This document shows, piece by piece, positions 5,704-10,512 of a DNA stretch of 10,512 bases. Made by a program: the position numbers and the translations under genes. Numbering within the stretch: the stretch's first letter is position 1; each line of letters starts with the position of its first letter. Origin of the DNA: an uncultured Solirubrobacterales bacterium (GTDB lineage Bacteria; Actinomycetota; Thermoleophilia; Solirubrobacterales; Solirubrobacteraceae); contig CAJBIG010000245.1 in the NCBI GenBank assembly GCA_903953065.1, positions 1 to 10,512 on the forward strand. Reading direction: 5' to 3'. The notes under the pieces are model-generated. The model ran no database searches. It was given only the letters and a program-made list of their open reading frames with translations, and was not told where the DNA came from.

Positions 5704-7011
5704 ATGGCACGTCATCTATTCGGCACCGACGGTGTTCGAGGTCTCGCTGGAGAGAAGCTGACCGGCGAGCTCGCAATGGCTCTGGGTCGCGCAGCGACCG
5801 AGCAGGCTGGCGGTGCCGGTACGCGCGTGCTTGTTATTCGCGACACTCGTGAATCAGGCGAGATGCTTGAAGCTGCGCTCGCTGCCGGGATCACAGCCGC
5901 CGGCGGTGAGGCGCTGCTCGGCGGCGTGCTGCCAACGCCCGCAGCGCCGCTGCTGATCGCTCAGTACGGATTTGATCTTGGCGTCGTCGTATCAGCCTCA
6001 CACAACCCCTATCAGGACAACGGGATCAAGTTCTTCGGCGCCGACGGCTTGAAACTGACCGACGCGGCAGAGGAAGAGATTGAGCAGCGGCTCGAAGACG
6101 GCTTCGCAGTCGAGCTGAAGATCGGGCGTGTGCGTGAGCTTCACGGAACCGGGGAAGATTATCTGCGCGCGCTCGAAGCGCGATTTGAAGGGCTCGATCT
6201 AACGGGGGTCAACCTGCTGCTCGACTGCGCGCACGGCGCGACGTACCGAGTTGGCCCGGAGATCTTCCGACGGCTCGGAGCATCCGTGACCGTCATTGGC
6301 GATGAGCCTGACGGCCGCAACATCAACGATGGCGTCGGCTCGACTCACATCGAATCGCTCGCGTCCGCGGTCGCATCCGGCGGCCACGACCTCGGGTTCG
6401 CCTTCGATGGCGACGGAGACCGCGTGCTGGCTGCGGATCGCAACGGCGTCACCGTCGACGGCGATGAGCTAATCGCGTTGGCCGCGATCCACCTGCGCGC
6501 TTCGGGCAGGCTCAACGGCGGCGGCGTGGTCGTGACGGTGATGACCAACTACGGCTTCCACACGGCGATGGCAGCGGCCCATATCGAGGTCGCAACGGCC
6601 GACGTCGGCGACCGCTACGTCCTCGCCGAGCTGCGCGAGCGCGGTTGGACGCTCGGCGGTGAGCAGTCGGGCCACATCATCGACATGGGCTTCGTGCCCT
6701 CCGGCGACGGAATCGCAAGCGCTCTGCTGACTCTTGAGGCGCTCGGCGGAACCGACCTCGGCGCCCGCTCGGCGATGGAGAAGCTGCCGCAGCGGCTCGT
6801 CAACGTCAAAGTTGCCGACAAGGCCCAGGCACTCGACGCAGTTGCCAAGCCGGCCTCGGAGGAGAACAGCGCTCTAAGCGGTCGTGGCCGCGTCCTCGTT
6901 CGCGCCAGCGGAACCGAGGAGCTCGTTCGCGTAATGGTGGAAGCACCGGAAGCTGCCGAGTGCGATGCGATCTGCGCCCGACTTGTTGCCGTAGTTGAAG
7001 CTGCAGGCTGA
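5704..7011 (+). CDS. glmM: Phosphoglucosamine mutase
   Basis: A complete 435-residue member of the alpha-D-phosphohexomutase family that interconverts glucosamine-6-phosphate and glucosamine-1-phosphate in the cytoplasm, on the route to UDP-GlcNAc. All four functional loops are visible: the N-terminal FGTDGVRG (6-13); the phosphoserine loop VVVSASHNPYQDNGIKFF (94-111), with Ser99 the expected phosphorylated residue by alignment to E. coli Ser102; the metal-binding loop DGDGDR (235-240); the sugar-binding loop GEQSGH (319-324); and the phosphate-binding loop RASGTEELVRVM (400-411). Length is close to the usual ~445. The GEQSGH loop and FGTDGVRG start are GlmM-type rather than those of phosphoglucomutase or phosphomannomutase. 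The start is fixed by the conserved N-terminus a few residues in. There is no Shine-Dalgarno. glmS, the preceding enzyme in the pathway, is next downstream after 53 bases. Confidence 0.96.
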   Translation: MARHLFGTDGVRGLAGEKLTGELAMALGRAATEQAGGAGTRVLVIRDTRESGEMLEAALAAGITAAGGEALLGGVLPTPAAPLLIAQYGFDLGVVVSASHNPYQDNGIKFFGADGLKLTDAAEEEIEQRLEDGFAVELKIGRVRELHGTGEDYLRALEARFEGLDLTGVNLLLDCAHGATYRVGPEIFRRLGASVTVIGDEPDGRNINDGVGSTHIESLASAVASGGHDLGFAFDGDGDRVLAADRNGVTVDGDELIALAAIHLRASGRLNGGGVVVTVMTNYGFHTAMAAAHIEVATADVGDRYVLAELRERGWTLGGEQSGHIIDMGFVPSGDGIASALLTLEALGGTDLGARSAMEKLPQRLVNVKVADKAQALDAVAKPASEENSALSGRGRVLVRASGTEELVRVMVEAPEAAECDAICARLVAVVEAAG

Positions 7012-7030
7012 CCGGCAGAGCTCACTCCGG

Positions 7031-7061
7031 CGAGGCCATCTAGCCCACTAGCTAGGCTTCG
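7031..7061 (+). repeat. Imperfect inverted repeat covering the glmS -10 box
   Basis: Outer arms CGAGGCC (7031-7037) and GGCTTCG (7055-7061) pair over seven positions with one G-T. Inner arms CTAG (7040-7043) and CTAG (7048-7051) pair around the loop CCCA. The right half overlaps the candidate -10 TAGGCT (7053-7058) and ends 3 bases before the glmS ATG. No T-tract follows. It could be an operator on the DNA, or a weak hairpin in glmM read-through RNA. Structure seen directly; function unknown. Confidence 0.4.
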
Positions 7062-7064
7062 CGT
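7048..7064 (+). promoter_or_regulatory. Candidate promoter of glmS with leaderless spacing (-10 TAGGCT)
   Basis: TAGGCT at 7053-7058 places +1 at 7065, the A of the glmS ATG, exactly as for guaB3. The surrounding CTAGCTAGGCT matches the guaB3 CTACCTAGGAT at 9 of 11 positions. The glmS start is beyond doubt because Cys must be residue 2, so the spacing is not an artefact of start choice. No Shine-Dalgarno precedes the ATG and no clear -35 is seen. Confidence 0.55.
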
Positions 7065-8927
7065 ATGTGTGGAATTGTCGGTTACGTCGGCTCGCGGGCC
7101 GCTGAAGAGCTGCTGCTCGCAGGCCTTTCAAAGCTTGAGTACCGCGGCTATGACTCGGCCGGCATCTCAGTTATGTCGGAGGGATCAATCGAGTCGGTCC
7201 GCGCGGTTGGCAACCTTGCTCACCTTCAGACCGCCGTTGAGGCGCGTCAGGCCGCTGGTGGTGCCACAGCAACACTTGTCGAGGCTGCAACGATCGGCAT
7301 CGGTCACACACGTTGGGCCACCCACGGCCGCGTCAACGAGCAGAACGCTCATCCGCACTTCGACACCGCCGATCAAGTTCACGTTGTGGTCAACGGCATC
7401 GTCGAGAACTACATGGAGCTTCGCGAGCGGCTGATTGACGGCGGCGCAAGCTTCAGCTCCGAGACCGACGCCGAAGTGATCGCCCACCTCGTCGCCAAAC
7501 ATTTGGATCAAGACCTTGAGCAGGCTGTGCGCGACGCCTACGCCGAGCTGGAGGGACACTTCGCCTTCGTCGCGATGGCGGCCGCATCGCCTGAGCTGCT
7601 CGTAGGCGCGCGCAAGGAGTGCCCATTGATTATCGGCGTCGGCGAAGGTGAGATGTTCCTAGCCTCCGCCGTGCCGGCATTCCTCGCACAAACGCGCCGG
7701 GTGCAGTACGTCGAGAACGAGGAGATAGTCGCGGTTCGTCCCAGCGGCGCCAGCTTCACGACTCCAAGCGGCGAGCCGATCGAGCGTGAGGTCGTGACCG
7801 TCGACTGGGATGAGGAGACGGCGGAGAAGGGCGGATACGAAACCTTCATGCTGAAGGAGATTCACGAGCAAGCCGACGCGATCGCTGAAACGATCGCCGA
7901 CCGAACAGTTCGTGAGGATGGCGTCGACCTCGATGATGTCGGCGCGCTCAGCGACGAACAGTTGCGAACGGCAAAACGGATTGTTGTTGTCGCCTGTGGC
8001 ACCTCCTACCACGCAGGATTGATCGGTCGCTATGCGATCGAGGAGCTCGCTCGCGTGCCGGTCGATGTGGAGATCGCGTCCGAGTTCCGCTATCGCAACC
8101 CAATCGTCGGCCCCGGCGACCTCGTAATCGGGATCACTCAATCGGGAGAGACTGCCGACACGCTGGCCGCGATGAGGATCGCCAAGGAGCGCGGCGCGAC
8201 GGTTATGGCGATAACCAACATCATGGGTTCGCAGGCCACGCGCGACGCCGATGGCGTGCTTTACACGCGAGCCGGGCTAGAGGTCTCGGTAGCGGCGACG
8301 AAGACCTTCGTCTGCCAGGTCGCAGTCATGTACCTGCTGGCGCTGCGGCTGGCCGAGCTCCATGACGCGCTGCCTCTCGAACGGCGTAGCCAACTCGTCG
8401 CCGACCTAAAGCAGATGCCGCGCCTAATCAGCGAACTTCTGGCCTCCGTCGACTCCGTCGTGGAGGCTGTTGCCGAGCACGTATGGGAGGCCAATTTCTT
8501 CCTCTACCTTGGCCGCCACGCTGGCGTAGCAGTAGCCGACGAGGGCGCCTTAAAACTGAAAGAGGTTTCGTACATCTCAACCGACGCTTACGCCGCCGGC
8601 GAGATGAAGCACGGCCCGATCGCGCTGCTGAGCGAGCAGACTCCGGTAGTTGCGGTCGCGACCGATTCACCGGTCTTGGAGAAGATGATCTCGAATATGC
8701 AGGAGGTGCGCGCTCGCGGCGCCTATCTGATCGCCGTAGCCAGCGAAGGCAATACGGCGATCGACCAGCAGGCCGATTCGGTGATCTCAATTCCGCAGAC
8801 CGACTGGATTCTGCAGCCGCTGCTCGCAGTAATTCCGCTGCAGCTACTGGCCTATCGGATTGCTCGCCTGCGCGGACTCAACGTCGATCAGCCGCGCAAC
8901 CTCGCGAAAACGGTCACGGTCGAATAG
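7065..8927 (+). CDS. glmS: Glutamine--fructose-6-phosphate aminotransferase (isomerising)
   Basis: A complete 620-residue enzyme (E. coli: 609) making glucosamine-6-phosphate from fructose-6-phosphate and glutamine, the entry step of amino-sugar and peptidoglycan precursor synthesis. The N-terminal class II glutaminase domain begins MCGIVGYVGS, where Cys2 becomes the nucleophile after Met removal, and has YRGYDSAG (26-33), GHTRWATHG (80-88) and NGIVENY (110-116). Two SIS domains follow: CGTSYHAG (311-318), GITQSGETADT (356-366) and EVSVAATKTF (406-415); then EGALKLKEVSYI (493-504) and AYAAGEMKHGP (508-518). By alignment Glu500 and His516 match E. coli Glu488 and His504, and Lys615 in NLAKTVTVE matches the Schiff-base Lys603. 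Where E. coli has YIHAEAY this protein has YISTDAY, a small local change. It follows glmM by 53 bases; no glmS ribozyme is possible in that gap. Confidence 0.98.
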   Translation: MCGIVGYVGSRAAEELLLAGLSKLEYRGYDSAGISVMSEGSIESVRAVGNLAHLQTAVEARQAAGGATATLVEAATIGIGHTRWATHGRVNEQNAHPHFDTADQVHVVVNGIVENYMELRERLIDGGASFSSETDAEVIAHLVAKHLDQDLEQAVRDAYAELEGHFAFVAMAAASPELLVGARKECPLIIGVGEGEMFLASAVPAFLAQTRRVQYVENEEIVAVRPSGASFTTPSGEPIEREVVTVDWDEETAEKGGYETFMLKEIHEQADAIAETIADRTVREDGVDLDDVGALSDEQLRTAKRIVVVACGTSYHAGLIGRYAIEELARVPVDVEIASEFRYRNPIVGPGDLVIGITQSGETADTLAAMRIAKERGATVMAITNIMGSQATRDADGVLYTRAGLEVSVAATKTFVCQVAVMYLLALRLAELHDALPLERRSQLVADLKQMPRLISELLASVDSVVEAVAEHVWEANFFLYLGRHAGVAVADEGALKLKEVSYISTDAYAAGEMKHGPIALLSEQTPVVAVATDSPVLEKMISNMQEVRARGAYLIAVASEGNTAIDQQADSVISIPQTDWILQPLLAVIPLQLLAYRIARLRGLNVDQPRNLAKTVTVE

Positions 8928-8930
8928 ATT
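8925..8930 (+). promoter_or_regulatory. Candidate -10 of acpS (TAGATT) overlapping the glmS stop codon
   Basis: TAGATT begins with the glmS stop codon TAG and fits TANNNT. It predicts +1 at 8937, the A of the acpS ATG. The purines AGAGG just before the ATG touch the start codon, too close to act as a normal Shine-Dalgarno. acpS could equally be read from the glmS transcript, so this box is tentative. Confidence 0.4.
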
Positions 8931-8936
8931 CAGAGG

Positions 8937-9308
8937 ATGAGTTCAGCTCCAGCTTTAGGCATCGATCTACTTGAGATCGATCGCTTGGAACGCGCGCTCG
9001 AGCGGCGCCCGCGCTTGGCTGAGCGGCTGTTTAGCCAATCCGAGCGCTCATACGCCGGTGAGCAGGCTCGACCGGCGCAGCATCTAGCCGCTCGATTCTG
9101 TGCCAAGGAGGCAGTCACAAAGGCGCTCGGCCTGACGGTCTTTAGGCCACTCGAGATTGAGGTTCGCTCGCGCAGCAACGGCGCTCCCGAGCTGGCGCTA
9201 AGCGGCGCCACCGCTGCAAGGGCCGAGCAGTTGGGCGTTCGGCTCGGTTGTTCTCTAACTCATTCGCGTTTGACTGCCGGCGCGGTTGTCGTAGGTGGCC
9301 CGCTATGA
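8937..9308 (+). CDS. acpS: Holo-[acyl-carrier-protein] synthase
   Basis: A complete 123-residue phosphopantetheinyl transferase of the short, trimeric AcpS type, which moves 4'-phosphopantetheine from coenzyme A to the serine of acyl carrier protein. Signatures are clear: GIDLLEIDRLERAL (8-21) with the Mg-binding Asp10; RLAERLFSQSE (26-36); and RFCAKEAVTKALG (53-65) with the second metal ligand Glu58. The end CSLTHSRLTAGAVVV (105-119) is the usual closing strand. Length matches the family (about 120-130). It lies 9 bases after glmS and overlaps the next gene by 4 bases (ATGA). Neighbouring acpS and nnr is the arrangement known in other Actinobacteria, often with alanine racemase just after; that gene is not in this window. 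Confidence 0.93.
   Translation: MSSAPALGIDLLEIDRLERALERRPRLAERLFSQSERSYAGEQARPAQHLAARFCAKEAVTKALGLTVFRPLEIEVRSRSNGAPELALSGATAARAEQLGVRLGCSLTHSRLTAGAVVVGGPL
9293..9298 (+). promoter_or_regulatory. Shine-Dalgarno of the NAD(P)H-hydrate repair gene (AGGTGG)
   Basis: AGGTGG lies six bases before ATG9305, inside the acpS coding sequence. It supports ATG9305 as the start and is the clearest ribosome binding site in the window, fitting an internal operon gene translated from a leadered mRNA. Confidence 0.6.
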
Positions 9309-10512
9309 GCGACTGGTTGATCCCACTGTCCGGCGCCGAACGCTCGCGGCGCGCCGACCAGTGGGCGATCGAGAGCGTCGGAATCTCCGGCCTCACGTTG
9401 ATGGAGGCGGCTGCCGGCGGTCTCGCGGATTACGTCGACCGCTACATCCCAGAAGGACTGATTGCGGTCGTCTGCGGGACCGGCAACAACGGAGGCGACG
9501 GGTACGCGGCTGCACGCTTGCTTCGCGCTTCCGGTCGCGAGGTAAGCGTTCTTCAGGCAGGCGACCCCGAACGGCTCTCCGGTGACGCTCGCGCCCAGCT
9601 GAACATGCTCCGGGGCGCGCCGCCGGTGCCGTTTGAGCCTGCGCTGCTCGACGGAGCATCTGTCGTCGTTGACGCTCTTCTCGGAACCGGCTTCAGCGGG
9701 AAACCGCGAGGCCGCATTGCCAAGGCGATCAAAGCGATCGCCGGCTGCGGCTTGCCGGTCGTCGCGGTCGATGTGCCAAGCGGGGTCGACGCTTCGACCG
9801 GAGAGATTCTTGGTGATGCCGTTACCGCGCAGATGACGGTTACCTTCAATGCCGACAAGCCGGGATTGCACATCAACCCAGGCCGCGAACACGCAGGCGC
9901 GGTCCGCGTCGTCGACATTGGGATACCTGCCGGCGCTCCGCTCGACGAGGCTACGGTCGGTTTGATCATCGACGAGCCGCTGATCGCGCTGCTGCCTCGC
10001 CGCGGCGCTCACTCAAACAAGTTCACCAGCGGCCATCTCTACGTCGCTACAGGTTCACGTGGGCTTACCGGCGCTTCAGTACTTGCCTCGACCGCGGCGA
10101 TGCGCGCGGGAGCCGGTTACGTGACGGTTGGCGTGCCCGCAAGCCAACAGCCGGTTGTCGCGAGCCATCTGGTCGAAGAGATGCAGATCGCTCTGGCCGA
10201 TGAGGATGGCCATCATTGCCGCAAAGGTGCGAGCCAGCTGCTCGACGCGGTGGGCGCGCGTGAAGGCACTGTCCTGCTCGGGCCGGGGCTCGGGCCAAGC
10301 AAGGGCGCACGGGCTTTTGCACGCGAGCTCGCAGCCAATGTCAAGGCGCCGCTTGTGATCGATGCCGATGGCCTCAATGCCTTCGCCGGCGATCTTGAAG
10401 CGCTGAGGGCGCGAAAGCGGCCCACCGTACTGACGCCGCACGAGGGCGAACTGGCAAGGCTCCTCGACTGCAGCACGGAGAAGGTGCGCGAGCGGCGACT
10501 AAGGCAGGTCAG
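9305..10512 (+). CDS. nnr: Bifunctional NAD(P)H-hydrate epimerase / ADP-dependent NAD(P)H-hydrate dehydratase, 3' truncated by window
   Basis: Frame 9305 stays open to the window edge, giving 402 residues of a protein usually near 500. It repairs hydrated NADH and NADPH: the N-terminal YjeF-type epimerase interconverts the R and S forms, and the C-terminal ribokinase-fold dehydratase restores the S form using ADP. Epimerase motifs: TLMEAAAG (31-38, where Ala-Gly usually follows LMER), CGTGNNGGDGYAAARLL (57-73), VVDALLGTGFSG (121-132) and VAVDVPSGVDASTGE (153-167). Dehydratase motifs: TSGHLYVATGSRGLTGAS (241-258), AAMRAGAGYVTV (264-275), LLGPGLGPS (324-332), VIDADGLNAF (351-360) with likely catalytic Asp355, and TPHEGE (377-382). 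A short linker joins the domains near residue 208-235. The start overlaps acpS as ATGA and has a good AGGTGG. The final part of the dehydratase lies outside the window. Confidence 0.93.
   Translation, partial: MSDWLIPLSGAERSRRADQWAIESVGISGLTLMEAAAGGLADYVDRYIPEGLIAVVCGTGNNGGDGYAAARLLRASGREVSVLQAGDPERLSGDARAQLNMLRGAPPVPFEPALLDGASVVVDALLGTGFSGKPRGRIAKAIKAIAGCGLPVVAVDVPSGVDASTGEILGDAVTAQMTVTFNADKPGLHINPGREHAGAVRVVDIGIPAGAPLDEATVGLIIDEPLIALLPRRGAHSNKFTSGHLYVATGSRGLTGASVLASTAAMRAGAGYVTVGVPASQQPVVASHLVEEMQIALADEDGHHCRKGASQLLDAVGAREGTVLLGPGLGPSKGARAFARELAANVKAPLVIDADGLNAFAGDLEALRARKRPTVLTPHEGELARLLDCSTEKVRERRLRQV

Noticed and set aside
7012..7064. A glmS ribozyme or riboswitch upstream of glmS
   Set aside because: The gap is only 53 bases, too short for the known glmS ribozyme core, and a leaderless start would leave no leader RNA.
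1..10512. Signs of a novel defence, mobile or biosynthetic system
   Set aside because: All ten genes are recognisable conserved housekeeping genes on one strand, with no transposase, integrase, tRNA-linked attachment site or abrupt composition change visible by eye.

Overview
The window is a compact, single-strand (all +) stretch of housekeeping genes from a bacterium, almost certainly an actinobacterium. The pointers are: an estimated 60-65% G+C by eye; a GuaB3-type IMP dehydrogenase without CBS domains; an S9 ribosomal protein with a long acidic N-terminal extension; gene order rplM-rpsI-glmM-glmS-acpS-nnr, which is the order known around this locus in Mycobacterium and Streptomyces with fewer genes in between; and several genes whose likely -10 box sits at the spacing expected for leaderless mRNAs. 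Moderate G+C and the tight packing make a deep-branching lineage such as Thermoleophilia/Solirubrobacterales plausible, but that is inference.

Layout. 1-550: 3' end of a D-alanyl-D-alanine carboxypeptidase with a C-terminal membrane anchor, overlapping by 4 bases (ATGA) a PfkB-family 1-phosphofructokinase-like kinase (547-1506). 1507-1616: short intergenic region with a -10-like box exactly placed for a leaderless start. 1617-4372: guaB3 and guaA, overlapping by 4 bases (GTGA), the last two steps of GMP synthesis. 4373-4451: intergenic region with a candidate promoter and a hairpin plus T-tract just before rplM. 4452-5656: rplM and rpsI joined by TAATG. 5657-5703: a second hairpin with the same stem arms plus a T-rich tract and a -10 box before glmM. 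5704-8927: glmM and glmS, which together supply glucosamine-1-phosphate for UDP-GlcNAc and peptidoglycan (the glutamine:fructose-6-phosphate step, then the mutase). 8937-9308: acpS, which activates acyl carrier protein. 9305-end: bifunctional NAD(P)H-hydrate repair enzyme, truncated by the window edge.

How the genes work together: the theme is growth supply - GMP, ribosomal proteins, amino-sugar precursors for the wall, lipid-synthesis carrier activation, wall remodelling and cofactor repair. Operon-leading genes (guaB3, glmM, glmS, acpS) have no Shine-Dalgarno but a TAGNNT box 6-7 bases before the ATG; internal genes (kinase, guaA, rpsI, nnr) start on overlapping stop/start codons, mostly with some Shine-Dalgarno-like sequence.

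I see no mobile element, tRNA, rRNA, CRISPR array, defence system or other clearly undescribed system. The points most worth a second look are the near-identical hairpins bracketing rplM-rpsI, the roughly 120-residue acidic extension of S9, the leaderless start pattern, and an inverted repeat covering the glmS -10 box. No stretch without a gene exceeds about 110 bases.
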